Assembly: GCA_029881635.1 (NCBI GenBank)
Contig: JAOUMG010000008.1
Span: forward strand, 1-14,638
Source of the DNA: Paracoccaceae bacterium
GTDB lineage: Bacteria; Pseudomonadota; Alphaproteobacteria; Rhodobacterales; Rhodobacteraceae
Direction: 5' to 3'
DNA length: 14,638 nt
The notes beneath the pieces are model-generated. The model ran no database searches and was not told the DNA's origin. It saw nothing but the letters and a program-made list of their open reading frames with translations. Numbering within the stretch: position 1 is the first letter of the stretch; every line of letters begins with the position of its first letter. Below are positions 1 to 8,022 of this stretch, one piece after another. Both the position numbers and the translations under genes were made by a program.

Positions 1-2
1 CC

Positions 3-875
3 TTTTGGCAGGAAGGCGATGGGACAAGCGATCTGGTCGCCGCGCTCGCAGAGGAATTGGCAAGGCCGGATGCGCCCGATCTGCCGGGTAAATTCGGATT
101 TGCCGTCGATACTGGGCACCTACCGGTACTACGGGGCGTTTCTGCCGATATTCGGATAGAGCGCGCGCAGGATGGCCTGGTCGTCTTTGCCGACAGTTGT
201 GCGTTGGGGGCATCGGCCAACTGGACGAACGCAGCCGAGATGGCCGTTTCCCTTGCGCATTGGTTTCTGGAAACCGGTGGATCTGTCGATGGGCGTGGCA
301 GAATGGCGGCTCATCTGGCCAAAAAGGAACGACTGCCCGACGCCTTTTTAGTGCGACCCATACAGGTGCTGCCCGTCACCCCCATCCCTACCCCGGGTCG
401 TGTCGACGCTGGGTATCTGGTGGGGTTCGAATTTGGTCAGTTGCAGGCAAAATCATTGTCTATTCTTGCTGAATCTGGTCCGATGCGCCTGACACCTTGG
501 CGGATGTTTCTGATCGAGGGCACCGTCCGTGCACCCGACATTACCGGCCTGATTACCGATCCCGGTGACAGCCGTCTGAGGGTTTCGGCCTGTACCGGTG
601 CCCCCGGCTGCCCGCAAGCGCTGGGCCAGACACGGACGATTGCGCGGGCCTTGGCGACATCGGTGCCGATTGGCAGTCATTTGCATGTATCCGGCTGCCC
701 AAAAGGTTGCGCCCATCCAGCCCCCTCAACTTCGACATTGGTCGCGCGACGGGATGGCCTTTATGACCTGATCCGGGACGGGCGGGCGGCGGACTCACCC
801 ATCCTTGCCGGATTGATGCCCGAAGCCCTTGTTGCCACTCCTGAAATTCTGACAGAGGTTCATAATGCCCCATAG
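3..875 (+). CDS. cobG: CobG, precorrin-3B synthase (5' end missing)
   Basis: CobG converts precorrin-2-derived precorrin-3A to precorrin-3B using O2, preparing the macrocycle for ring contraction. The protein belongs to the sirohaem nitrite/sulfite reductase family. The frame is open to the left edge of the window, so the N-terminus is missing: about 290 residues are visible, against roughly 400-460 in known CobG proteins. The C-terminal half carries the Fe-S/haem cysteine pattern: C-x5-C in ACTGAPGCPQA (codons at 591 and 609), then C-x3-C in SGCPKGCAHP (codons at 696 and 708). An in-frame TTG at 57 is not a credible start because coding sequence continues upstream of it. The stop overlaps the start of cobH by 11 bases, as expected for one operon. 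Presence of CobG rather than CobZ marks the O2-using variant of the pathway. Identity is secure; the true start cannot be seen. Confidence 0.93.
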   Translation, partial: FWQEGDGTSDLVAALAEELARPDAPDLPGKFGFAVDTGHLPVLRGVSADIRIERAQDGLVVFADSCALGASANWTNAAEMAVSLAHWFLETGGSVDGRGRMAAHLAKKERLPDAFLVRPIQVLPVTPIPTPGRVDAGYLVGFEFGQLQAKSLSILAESGPMRLTPWRMFLIEGTVRAPDITGLITDPGDSRLRVSACTGAPGCPQALGQTRTIARALATSVPIGSHLHVSGCPKGCAHPAPSTSTLVARRDGLYDLIRDGRAADSPILAGLMPEALVATPEILTEVHNAP

Positions 876-1494
876 CTACCAGACCAATGGCGCGGCGATT
901 TATCTCGAGAGCTTTGCCACTATTCGCGCCGAAGCGGATCTGGCGCGCTTTTCGGACGAAGAGGAAGTGGTTGCAGTGCGCATGATCCATGCAGCCGGCC
1001 TGGTGGGTCTGGAACAGTACATCCAGTTTTCTGCTGGCATGGCGATCGCGGCGCGCAGGGCGCTGGAGGCGGGCGCGCCGATCCTTTGCGATGCAAGGAT
1101 GGTATCCGAAGGCATCACCCGGGCACGCCTGCCTGCCGATAATGCTGTGATCTGTACACTCAATGACCCTCGCGTGCCGGAATTAGCGGCTGAGATGTCA
1201 AACACCCGCTCAGCGGCGGCGCTGGAGCTTTGGCGACCACATCTGGCAGGAGGCGTTGTTGCGATTGGAAATGCACCGACAGCCCTGTTTCACCTGCTCA
1301 ACATGCTCGAAGACCCGGAATGCCCCCGCCCGGCCGCCATCATCGGCTGCCCGGTGGGTTTTGTCGGCGCGGCGGAATCAAAAGATGCACTGATGGCCGA
1401 CCTGCCGGCACCGTCACTGATCGTCAGGGGCCGCTTGGGCGGATCGGCTATAACCGTGGCAGCCGTCAACGCGCTGGCATGCCGGAGGGAATGA
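865..1494 (+). CDS. cobH: CobH, precorrin-8X methylmutase
   Basis: CobH moves the methyl group from C11 to C12 of precorrin-8X, giving hydrogenobyrinic acid. The protein is 209 residues, the usual length for the family. The family catalytic histidine is seen as H42 in VRMIHAAG. Other family stretches are DARMV, IGNAPTALFHL and IGCPVGFVGAAESK, followed by the RGRLGGSA region near the C-terminus. The ATG at 865 has GAGG at 855-858, six bases upstream, and lies inside the end of cobG, so translation is probably coupled. The next gene, cobI, begins two bases after the stop. Nothing appears truncated or altered. Confidence 0.97.
   Translation: MPHSYQTNGAAIYLESFATIRAEADLARFSDEEEVVAVRMIHAAGLVGLEQYIQFSAGMAIAARRALEAGAPILCDARMVSEGITRARLPADNAVICTLNDPRVPELAAEMSNTRSAAALELWRPHLAGGVVAIGNAPTALFHLLNMLEDPECPRPAAIIGCPVGFVGAAESKDALMADLPAPSLIVRGRLGGSAITVAAVNALACRRE
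1484..1488 (+). promoter_or_regulatory. ribosome binding site that decides the cobI start
   Basis: GGAGG lies inside the last codons of cobH. It is only 2 bases from an ATG at 1491, which would form an ATGA overlap with the cobH stop, but 8 bases from the in-frame ATG at 1497. The spacing favours 1497 as the cobI start. Confidence 0.7.
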
Positions 1495-1496
1495 CC

Positions 1497-2213
1497 ATGG
1501 GTAAGGTGATTTGCGTCGGATTAGGTCCCGGCGACCCGGATTTGATGAGCGTGCGGGCGGATCGACTGGTCCGCGGGGCGTCCCATATCGCCTATTTTCG
1601 CAAGGAAGGACGCCCTGGGCAGGCCCGCCAGATCGTACAGGGGATGTTGGCCAAGGACGTCACGGAACACCCGATGGAATACCCGGTCACCACTGAAATT
1701 CATTTTTCGGAACCGGAATACAACCGTGTCATGGCGGCCTTTTATGATGATTGGGCGAACTGGCTGACCGAGATAGCGGCGACTTCGGATATTATCGTGC
1801 TGTGTGAGGGCGATCCGTTTTTTTACGGCTCGTTCATGCATCTGCATTGGCGCCTTCGCGGCCGCGTCGAGGTGGAGGTCGTACCGGGTATCACCGGCAT
1901 GTCGGGCTGCTGGACAGCCACCGGGCAGCCGATAACCTGGGGCGATGATGTGCTGACGGTGCTGATGGCAACATTGCCTGAGGAAGAGCTGGTGGCGCGT
2001 GCCCGCGATGCCGATGCGCTGGTAGTGATGAAGATTGGTCGTAATCTGCCCAAACTGCGCCGCGCTCTTGAGGCCGCTGGGCGGCTGGATGCGGCTTGGT
2101 TGGTAGAAAAGGGTACGATGGCGGGCCAATCGGTCAAACTGTTGGCAGATGCAGGTGACGAAACACCTTACTTCGCCATTGCCATCGTACATGGACAGGG
2201 GCGGCGCCCATGA
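1497..2213 (+). CDS. cobI: CobI, precorrin-2 C20-methyltransferase
   Basis: CobI is a SAM-dependent tetrapyrrole methylase that methylates C20 of precorrin-2 to give precorrin-3A. With the chosen start the protein is 238 residues, within the normal range for CobI/CbiL. The N-terminal GLGPGDPDLMSVRA is the family glycine loop. The mid-protein CEGDPFFYGSF and VVPGITGMSGCW stretches build the SAM site, and the C-terminal part has LVVMKIGRNLPKLR and AWLVEKGTM, typical of C20 methylases. The frame is open much further upstream (to 1230), but that part overlaps cobH and does not resemble the family. An alternative start at 1491 would add only two residues. Its stop overlaps the cobJ start by four bases (ATGA). 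Confidence 0.97.
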   Translation: MGKVICVGLGPGDPDLMSVRADRLVRGASHIAYFRKEGRPGQARQIVQGMLAKDVTEHPMEYPVTTEIHFSEPEYNRVMAAFYDDWANWLTEIAATSDIIVLCEGDPFFYGSFMHLHWRLRGRVEVEVVPGITGMSGCWTATGQPITWGDDVLTVLMATLPEEELVARARDADALVVMKIGRNLPKLRRALEAAGRLDAAWLVEKGTMAGQSVKLLADAGDETPYFAIAIVHGQGRRP

Positions 2214-2944
2214 CCGGATGGCTGGTGGTTGCGGGCCTTGGCCCCGGCGATGACGCGCTGATAACCCCCGAAGTGACAGCTGTGCTGGCCGAGGCAACGG
2301 ATGTTATCGGATATATTCCCTATGTCGCCCGTGTCGCCGCACGCGAAGGTCTTGCGCTGCATCCCACCGACAACCGGGTGGAGCTTGAAAGGGCCCGCCA
2401 CGCATTGGAGCTTGCGGCTGAGGGTGGCCGGGTCGTGGTTGTCTCATCAGGCGATCCGGGGGTTTTCGCCATGGCCTCGGCGGTGTTTGAGGCGGTTGAA
2501 ACCGCCCCGGAATACGGCGATCTGGATATCCGCATTCTGCCTGGTATTACCGCGATGCTGGCTGCAGCCTCCCGGCTGGGTGCCCCTTTGGGGCATGATT
2601 TTTGTGCTATAAACCTGTCTGATAACCTCAAGCCATGGGAATTGATCGAGCATCGACTTCGGCTGGCCTCCCAGGCCGGTTTTGCCATGGCGTTCTATAA
2701 CCCGAGGTCGAAAAGCCGCCCGCATCAGTTTTCCCGTGCGCTGGAGGTTCTGCGCGAGGAATGTGGCGGGCAGCGGCTGATTTCTTTTGCGCGGGCGGTA
2801 ACGACAACGGAAGAAGCCATTCAGACAGTGACCTTGGCCGAAGCGGTGCCGGAAATGGCTGACATGCGTACGGTGGTAATTGTCGGCAATGCCGATACCC
2901 GGCGTATTGGACGATTTGTCTATACCCCGAGGTCGGTATCATGA
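2210..2944 (+). CDS. cobJ: CobJ, precorrin-3B C17-methyltransferase
   Basis: CobJ methylates C17 and drives the ring contraction that gives precorrin-4. The protein is 244 residues, close to the usual 250. It shows the family hallmarks in order: AGLGPGDDALITPE near the N-terminus, VIGYIPYV, SSGDPGVFAMA, then LPGITAMLAAASRLGAPLGH, followed by NLSDNLKPW and FYNPRSKSRP. The ATG overlaps the cobI stop as ATGA, with AGGGG 8 bases upstream. Its 3' end overlaps the 3' end of the minus-strand cobK by 25 bases, a tail-to-tail arrangement. No key motif is missing. Confidence 0.97.
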   Translation: MTGWLVVAGLGPGDDALITPEVTAVLAEATDVIGYIPYVARVAAREGLALHPTDNRVELERARHALELAAEGGRVVVVSSGDPGVFAMASAVFEAVETAPEYGDLDIRILPGITAMLAAASRLGAPLGHDFCAINLSDNLKPWELIEHRLRLASQAGFAMAFYNPRSKSRPHQFSRALEVLREECGGQRLISFARAVTTTEEAIQTVTLAEAVPEMADMRTVVIVGNADTRRIGRFVYTPRSVS

Positions 2945-3669
2945 CCGAGCCAGGCCATAACCCCAGCCACATCATGCTTGACCAGTCGATTTTGGATGGC
3001 GGGCCGGTCAATCAGGATTACCGGCAGATGCAGGTCTCGCGCGGCGTCAAGCTTGGCCCGCGCGCCGCTACCGCCAGAATTTTTCGCGACAATCAGATTG
3101 ACCCGGCGCGACCTGAGCAATCTGAGATCGTCCGCCACCGCAAAGGGACCGCGCGCGACAATGTATTCGGCCCCCGGCAACGGCAGCGGGCCGGTGGGCG
3201 CATCCACAAGCCGCAGCAGGTATTGATGCCAGGGTTTGGCGGCAAAGGGCGCAAGATTTTGCCGACCGATGGCCAGAAAAACATGGGCCGGTTCTTCGGG
3301 CAGGGCTGCCACAGCGGCGTCGATGTCAGAAACGTGGGTCCAGTCATCGCCATCGCCAGCCTGCCAGGCGGCACGTTCCAGCGCGCAAAGCGGTATGTTC
3401 GCTTCGGCGCAGGCGGCGGTCGCATTGCGGCTCAGCCCGGCGGCGAAGGGGTGGGTCGCGTCGATGACATGCGTGATGCGTTCAGTTCGAAGATAATGGG
3501 TAAGCCCCGCGACACCACCAAAGCCACCGATACGGGTCGGCAAAGGTTGTTCAATCGGATTATCAGTGCGCCCAGCATAGGAAAAAACAGCATCCATACC
3601 TTCTGCCGCCAGTCGGCGCGCCAGTGCCGAGGCTTCGGTCGTACCGCCCAGAAGAAGGATGCGTGTCAT
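2920..3669 (-). CDS. cobK: CobK, precorrin-6A reductase
   Basis: CobK reduces precorrin-6A to precorrin-6B (dihydro-form) with NADPH in the oxygen-dependent route. With ATG at 3669 it has 249 residues, matching the family. Motifs are LLLGGTTEASALARRLA at the N-terminus (dinucleotide fold), IDATHPFAAGLSRNA around residues 69-83, and AIGRQNLAPF and VAKNSGGSGARAKLDAA further on. The frame extends to an ATG at 3693, but AAGGG (plus-strand 3676-3680) stands 6 bases from the ATG at 3669 and the homology-like part starts there. The gene runs against the surrounding operon. Its start codon shares two bases with that of cobL (palindrome CATG, 3667-3670), and its end overlaps cobJ by 25 bases. It therefore needs its own promoter, which would lie inside cobL. 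Confidence 0.95.
   Translation of the reverse strand: MTRILLLGGTTEASALARRLAAEGMDAVFSYAGRTDNPIEQPLPTRIGGFGGVAGLTHYLRTERITHVIDATHPFAAGLSRNATAACAEANIPLCALERAAWQAGDGDDWTHVSDIDAAVAALPEEPAHVFLAIGRQNLAPFAAKPWHQYLLRLVDAPTGPLPLPGAEYIVARGPFAVADDLRLLRSRRVNLIVAKNSGGSGARAKLDAARDLHLPVILIDRPAIQNRLVKHDVAGVMAWLGHDTDLGV
3652..3658 (+). promoter_or_regulatory. ribosome binding site of cobL
   Basis: AAGAAGG ends 9 bases before the ATG at 3668 but directly abuts an in-frame ATG at 3659. This spacing chooses 3668 as the cobL start. The site lies within the first codons of cobK on the other strand. Confidence 0.65.
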
Positions 3670-4855
3670 GGCTGACCCTTGGTTGACCATCATTGGTTTG
3701 GGTGAAGATGGTCATGCCGGGCTATCGGACGCAAGCCGCGAAGCACTGGCAGCCGCAGATATTATTTTTGGCGGTCCGCGTCATCTGGCATTGGTTGACG
3801 CCGGTGCCCGAGGCTGTGAATGGTCGATACCTTTCGAAATAGACCCTGTTCTGGCCCAAAAGGGCCGAAAAGTCGTGGTGCTCGCTTCGGGTAATCCGTT
3901 CTGGTATGGCGTCGGTGGCAGCCTTTCGGCGCGGCTTTCGCCCGAAGACTGGACCGTCCATCCAGCACCTTCGACATTTTCCCTGGCAGCGGCACGGCTG
4001 GGATGGCGGATCGAGGAAACAGCGTGCCTCGGCCTGCATGCCGCCCCCTTTGAACGGTTGGTGCCAATTGTTTCGCAGGGGGTGCGCGTAATATGCCTAA
4101 TGCGAAATGGCGCCGCAGTGACCTCGCTAGCTGATTGGCTGACCGACCGAGGGTTTGGACCGTCGGAAATGACGGTGATGGAGGCTCTTGGCGGCCCGTC
4201 CGAGCGTATTCGAACGGCACGCGCCGACGAGTTTACGATGGTGGATATCGAACATCCGGTGGCCGTGGGAATTGCGGTGGCGGGCAATAAGGGGCTTCCG
4301 CGCGCCTCAGGTCTTTCTGACGATGTTTTTGCCCATGACGGTCAGATTACCAAGCGGCCAATCCGGGCAATGACCGTTTCGGCACTTGCCCCGCGGGCAG
4401 GTGAACGATTGTGGGATTTGGGCGCTGGGTCGGGTTCGATATCTGTCGAATGGTGTCTGGCCGCACCTGGGGCGACGGCAGTTGCGGTAGAGGCCCGTGC
4501 TGACAGGGCAGCAAATATCCGGACAAATGCCGCAGCATTCGGATTGGCACACCGATTGAGTGTGATTGAGGCTTCGGTTCCCGACGGCCTGGAGGCAATG
4601 CCCGTGCCGGATGCTGTATTTGTCGGAGGCGGCGTGTCATCCCACCTGCTGGAACGGGTTTGGGAGGTGATCCCGGCGGGCACGAGGTTGGTGGCCAATG
4701 CGGTGACATTGGAATCCGAGGCATTGCTTGTCAGCTGGCAGGCAGACAAGGGCGGTGACCTGCTCAGGATGGAATTGTCATCCTCTGCACCCTTGGGCCG
4801 GATGCGCGGTTGGGACCGCGCCCGCCCGGTGGTACAGTGGAGTGTGCTACGATGA
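3668..4855 (+). CDS. cobL: CobL, precorrin-6B C5,15-methyltransferase (decarboxylating)
   Basis: CobL is a fusion that methylates C5 and C15 and removes the C12 acetate carboxyl group of precorrin-6B, giving precorrin-8X. Residues about 1-200 form the CbiE-like tetrapyrrole methylase half: WLTIIGLGEDGHAGL, FGGPRHLALV, LASGNPFWYG and HPAPSTFSLAAARLGW. Residues about 205-395 form the CbiT-like Rossmann methyltransferase half: a DDVFAHDGQITKRPIRA entry segment, then the SAM loop LWDLGAGSGS at residues 248-257, and VFVGGGVS later. The length of 395 residues is near the usual 400-415. The start at 3668 is chosen on ribosome-site spacing; 3659 is the alternative. The gene follows antisense cobK and its stop overlaps the cobE start as ATGA. 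Confidence 0.96.
   Translation: MADPWLTIIGLGEDGHAGLSDASREALAAADIIFGGPRHLALVDAGARGCEWSIPFEIDPVLAQKGRKVVVLASGNPFWYGVGGSLSARLSPEDWTVHPAPSTFSLAAARLGWRIEETACLGLHAAPFERLVPIVSQGVRVICLMRNGAAVTSLADWLTDRGFGPSEMTVMEALGGPSERIRTARADEFTMVDIEHPVAVGIAVAGNKGLPRASGLSDDVFAHDGQITKRPIRAMTVSALAPRAGERLWDLGAGSGSISVEWCLAAPGATAVAVEARADRAANIRTNAAAFGLAHRLSVIEASVPDGLEAMPVPDAVFVGGGVSSHLLERVWEVIPAGTRLVANAVTLESEALLVSWQADKGGDLLRMELSSSAPLGRMRGWDRARPVVQWSVLR
3676..3680 (-). promoter_or_regulatory. ribosome binding site of cobK
   Basis: On the minus strand this reads AAGGG, six bases ahead of the cobK ATG at 3669. It lies inside the first codons of cobL, so the two genes carry each other's translation signals within their coding sequence. 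Confidence 0.6.
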
Positions 4856-5214
4856 GGGTTGCAGGCATCGGATTTCGGGGCGCAGCAGTGCTGTCATCCT
4901 TGCAGGATGCATTACAGCGCGCGGGCGGCGAGATTGATCTTTTGGCAACCGCAGAGAAAAAGGCAGAAACACCCGTTGCGCGCGCTTTGGCAGCGACACT
5001 GGATGTGAACATGCGCGGGATCAGCCGCGACCTGTTGGCCCAACAAGATACGCTGACCCATTCAGCGAAGGTGGCAGAACGCTTTGGAACCGGATCGGTG
5101 GCCGAAGCAGCAGCGCTGGCTGCGGCCGGGCCCGGAGGCCGGTTATTGGGCCCAAGGGTGATTTCGGCTGATGGGCTGGCCACGGCAGCAATAGCGGTAG
5201 GGAGAGACGAATGA
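4852..5214 (+). CDS. cobE: CobE, cobalamin biosynthesis protein (CbiG C-terminal-domain family)
   Basis: The protein is 120 residues and resembles CobE and the C-terminal domain of CbiG. CobE is known as needed for cobalamin synthesis in the aerobic pathway, but its biochemical role is not well defined. Family features seen are AGIGFRGAA at the N-terminus and the stretch around [16 protein letters not shown] followed by [14 protein letters not shown] at the C-terminus. The frame is open from 4810, but the first 14 codons overlap cobL and do not resemble the family. The ATG at 4852 forms ATGA with the cobL stop and has GGAG 9 bases upstream. The stop in turn overlaps cobM as ATGA. Family assignment is good; function is less certain. 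Confidence 0.87.
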   Translation: MRVAGIGFRGAAVLSSLQDALQRAGGEIDLLATAEKKAETPVARALAATLDVNMRGISRDLLAQQDTLTHSAKVAERFGTGSVAEAAALAAAGPGGRLLGPRVISADGLATAAIAVGRDE

Positions 5215-5993
5215 CGGTGCATTTTATCGGGGCAGGGCCCGGGGCCGCTGATCTGTTGACGTTAAGGGGGCGTGACCTGATCGCAACGTCTCCGGTCTGC
5301 CTCTATGCTGGGTCACTGGTACCCGAGGCGGTGCTGGCGCATTGCCCTTCGGGGGCAAGAATCGTTAATACGGCACCGCTGTCGCTGGATGAGATAGTCG
5401 CGGAAATCTCAGCAGCTCATAATGCGGGTCAGGATGTGGCGCGTCTGCATTCTGGCGATCTTTCGGTCTGGTCAGCCATGGGTGAACAGTTGCGACGCCT
5501 GCGCGAACTGGACATTCCCTACGATGTGACACCTGGGGTGCCGTCTTTCGCCGCCGCGGCTGCGGCGCTGGGGGCCGAGCTGACGTTGCCGGGAATTGTG
5601 CAGTCTGTTGTGTTGACGCGGACATCTGGGCGGGCCAGTGCAATGCCCACCGGTGAAAGTCTGGAAAACTTCGCCCGTACCGGGGCTGTCCTGGCGATAC
5701 ATTTGTCTGTCCACGTGCTGGACCGGGTGGTGGAAGAGCTTTCACCCCATTACGGGGATGATTGCCCGGTGGCGGTGATCTGGCGCGCGTCATGGCCGGA
5801 TCAGCGCATCATTCGCGCGACACTCGGGACGCTGCAAACTACTGTTGGCGGCGAGATGGCGCGCACAGCCCTGATTTTTGTCGGCCGTTCGATCGGGGCG
5901 GAAGAATTCGACGAAAGTCGTCTTTACGCCGGTGATTACGACCGCCGGTATCGCCCCGTCGGCACAAACCCCCGTTTCCCGGAAACACAATGA
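5211..5993 (+). CDS. cobM: CobM, precorrin-4 C11-methyltransferase
   Basis: CobM methylates C11 of precorrin-4 to give precorrin-5. The 260-residue protein has normal length. It starts with the family loop [20 protein letters not shown]. It continues with [17 protein letters not shown], typical of C11 methylases, [16 protein letters not shown] (SAM site), [20 protein letters not shown] and [19 protein letters not shown]. The ATG overlaps the cobE stop as ATGA, with GGGAG six bases upstream. The stop overlaps cobB as ATGA. CobM acts directly before CobF, which is found separately at 9770. Confidence 0.97.
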   Translation: MTVHFIGAGPGAADLLTLRGRDLIATSPVCLYAGSLVPEAVLAHCPSGARIVNTAPLSLDEIVAEISAAHNAGQDVARLHSGDLSVWSAMGEQLRRLRELDIPYDVTPGVPSFAAAAAALGAELTLPGIVQSVVLTRTSGRASAMPTGESLENFARTGAVLAIHLSVHVLDRVVEELSPHYGDDCPVAVIWRASWPDQRIIRATLGTLQTTVGGEMARTALIFVGRSIGAEEFDESRLYAGDYDRRYRPVGTNPRFPETQ

Positions 5994-7303
5994 TCCCCCC
6001 CGGCCTGCTGATTTCTGCGCCCGCTTCCGGCACGGGCAAGACCACGCTGATGCTTGGTTTGCTGGGGGCATTCCGTGCAGAGGGTCTGACTGTACAGCCG
6101 TTCAAAAGCGGGCCGGACTACATTGATCCGGCCTTTCATCGGGCAGCATCGGGACGTGCGTCGGTCAATCTGGAAAGCTGGGCGATGGGCGCTGCGCAGA
6201 TTACCGGGCTGATAGGGGCATCAGAAGGCGCTGATCTGATCCTCGCCGAGGGTTCGATGGGTCTTTTCGATGGGGTGGCGCGTCCTGGCGAAACTGGAAC
6301 CGGGGCGAGTGCCGATATCGCTGCGCTGACCGGTTGGCCCGTGGTGCTGGTTATCGACGTATCCGGGCAGGCGCAATCTGCCGCGGCGGTGGCCATGGGC
6401 TTTGCCCAGATGCGCCCTGATGTTGTGCTGGCGGGTGTCGTTTTGAACCGTGTGGCCAGCCCCCGACACGAGGCTTTGGTGCGCGTGGGGATGGAGTCTG
6501 TTGACATTCCGGTTTTGGGCGCATTGCCGCGACGGCCAAGTATCGAAATGCCAGAACGGCATCTGGGGTTGGTACAGGCCGAGGAAACGCCCGAACTGGA
6601 CCGGATTATTGCCGAAGCCGCAGAGTTCGTGGCAGCCCATGTCGATCTGACTGCCCTGCGAGGCGCGGCGCGTGCGGCACAAAGTACCGCCCCGGCCCAG
6701 CCGGTGTCTGTATCGCCTCCGGGGCAGCGCATTGCTCTGGCGCGCGATGCGGCCTTTTCATTCGTTTATCCGCATCTCATGGACGGTTGGCATGCGGCAG
6801 GTGCGGAAATTTTACCGTTTTCGCCATTGGCGGATGAAGCGCCCGACAGCAGCGCAGATTGCTGCTGGTTGCCGGGCGGATACCCCGAGCTTCACGGCGG
6901 CGCACTGGCCTCTGCCAGCCATTTTCGGCAAGGTTTGAGACTGTTTTCTGAAACGCGCCCCGTTCACGGGGAATGTGGAGGCTATATGGCGATGGGCGCC
7001 GGCCTGATCGACAAAAATGGCGTGCGTCATGAGATGGCGGGCCTGCTGGGGCTGGTTGCATCCTACGAAAAGCGAAAGATGCATCTGGGATACCGGCTAG
7101 CCGAATTGTTGGCCGCGATGCCGGGTTATGGTGTGCGTGCGCGGCTGCGGGGCCATGAATTTCACTACTCGACGATTGTGGAACAGCCGGATAAGGCTCT
7201 GGCGCGGGTTTGCGACGCCAATGGCGACCCCGTGGCTGAAACCGGGTCGCGCCGTGGCTGGGCTACGGGAACCTTCTTTCACCTGATAGCGGAGGCGACA
7301 TGA
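5990..7303 (+). CDS. cobB: CobB, hydrogenobyrinic acid a,c-diamide synthase
   Basis: CobB amidates the a and c side chains of hydrogenobyrinic acid using glutamine and ATP. The 437-residue protein has the expected two-domain layout. The N-terminal dethiobiotin-synthetase-like ATPase begins with the P-loop [18 protein letters not shown] (K17) and [13 protein letters not shown]. The C-terminal class I glutamine amidotransferase domain has the nucleophile Cys329 in [12 protein letters not shown] and the catalytic-region histidines in GHEFHYSTI (389-397). The ATG overlaps the cobM stop as ATGA. The upstream ribosome site is weak, so coupling to cobM translation is likely. The product is the substrate of the CobNST cobalt chelatase, which is not in the window. 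Confidence 0.96.
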   Translation: MIPPGLLISAPASGTGKTTLMLGLLGAFRAEGLTVQPFKSGPDYIDPAFHRAASGRASVNLESWAMGAAQITGLIGASEGADLILAEGSMGLFDGVARPGETGTGASADIAALTGWPVVLVIDVSGQAQSAAAVAMGFAQMRPDVVLAGVVLNRVASPRHEALVRVGMESVDIPVLGALPRRPSIEMPERHLGLVQAEETPELDRIIAEAAEFVAAHVDLTALRGAARAAQSTAPAQPVSVSPPGQRIALARDAAFSFVYPHLMDGWHAAGAEILPFSPLADEAPDSSADCCWLPGGYPELHGGALASASHFRQGLRLFSETRPVHGECGGYMAMGAGLIDKNGVRHEMAGLLGLVASYEKRKMHLGYRLAELLAAMPGYGVRARLRGHEFHYSTIVEQPDKALARVCDANGDPVAETGSRRGWATGTFFHLIAEAT

Positions 7304-8022
7304 ACGGTTTTGTCAGTTTCGTATCCTCCGGCCCCGGCGACCCGGAATTGTTGACGCTGAAGGCGGTCAGTCGGTTGCAAGCCGCCGATGTGGTTCTGTT
7401 CGATGACCTCTCAGCTGGCCCTATCCTAAGCCATGCCCGTGAAAACGCAGATTTGGTCGGGGTAGGAAAACGTGCTGGCCGTGCTTCGCCAAAGCAGGAT
7501 CACGTCAGCCGGTTATTGGTTGATTACGCAAAAACCGGGGCAAAGGTTGTACGACTCAAATCCGGGGATTGCGGCCTTTTCGGGCGTCTTGAGGAAGAGA
7601 TAGCCGCCTTGCAATCCGCTGGTATCGACTATGAAATCATTCCTGGCGTGACCTCGGCCATGGCTGCTGCGGCCGCATTCGGCATCCCGCTGACCCGTAG
7701 ACTGACGGCGCGCCGGGTGCAGTTCGTTACCGGTCACGACGTGACGGGCGCACTGCCTGAGGATCTTAACCTGGCGGCGCTTGCAGACCCCACCGCGACG
7801 ACTGTTATCTTCATGGGCAAACGCACCTTTGCCGAATTGGCGCGCCGGTTGCAGGGTGCCGGCATGTCGCCCGATACGCCGGCGCTCTTGGCCGAAAGCG
7901 TCTCTACTCCGGCACAAAAGCTGGCACGGGGTACCTTGGCCACCATGACCGATCTCATCGCGAACGAAGCGGCCGACGGTCCGGCGCTGATACTGATCGG
8001 GCCGCTGGCAAAAGGGAAATGA
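7300..8022 (+). CDS. cobA: CobA, uroporphyrinogen-III C-methyltransferase
   Basis: CobA methylates uroporphyrinogen III at C2 and C7 to give precorrin-2, the entry step of the pathway. The 240-residue single-domain protein shows SSGPGDPELLTLKAV, ADVVLFDDL, VGVGKRAGRASPKQD, IIPGVTSAMAAAAAFGIPLT and FVTGHD, with the C-terminal MGKRTFAELA and TPALLAESVSTPAQ segments. The usual SUMT segment VRLKGGDPxxFGRGxEE is replaced by VRLKSGDCGLFGRLEEE, so the conserved GGDP loop reads SGDC. This may be a subfamily feature of cob-operon copies in Rhodobacteraceae. Other tetrapyrrole methylases were considered, but the start, middle and end all fit SUMT best. ATG overlaps the cobB stop as ATGA, with GGAGG four bases upstream. 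Confidence 0.92.
   Translation: MNGFVSFVSSGPGDPELLTLKAVSRLQAADVVLFDDLSAGPILSHARENADLVGVGKRAGRASPKQDHVSRLLVDYAKTGAKVVRLKSGDCGLFGRLEEEIAALQSAGIDYEIIPGVTSAMAAAAAFGIPLTRRLTARRVQFVTGHDVTGALPEDLNLAALADPTATTVIFMGKRTFAELARRLQGAGMSPDTPALLAESVSTPAQKLARGTLATMTDLIANEAADGPALILIGPLAKGK

Noticed and set aside
57..59. TTG at 57 as the start of cobG.
   Set aside because: The same frame stays open to the left edge, and starting here would give a protein far shorter than the CobG family; the gene is simply cut by the window.
1230..1496. N-terminal extension of cobI back to 1230.
   Set aside because: It lies within cobH in another frame and precedes the ribosome site and methylase glycine loop at 1497 onward.
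1521..2297. A minus-strand frame of 258 codons opposite cobI.
   Set aside because: cobI motifs on the plus strand are unambiguous; the antisense product shows no family features.
2941..3675. A plus-strand open frame of 244 codons opposite cobK, starting ATGA at the cobJ stop and overlapping the cobL start, so that it fits the operon chain neatly.
   Set aside because: It is exactly codon-aligned with cobK, so it stays open simply because cobK lacks TTA, CTA and TCA codons in that stretch. Its translation resembles no family, while the minus strand has clear CobK motifs. It could still let ribosomes cover the operon message, but there is no evidence for a protein.
4810..4851. An earlier ATG for cobE at 4810.
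   Set aside because: The extra 14 residues overlap cobL and do not look like the family; ATGA at 4852 matches the operon pattern.
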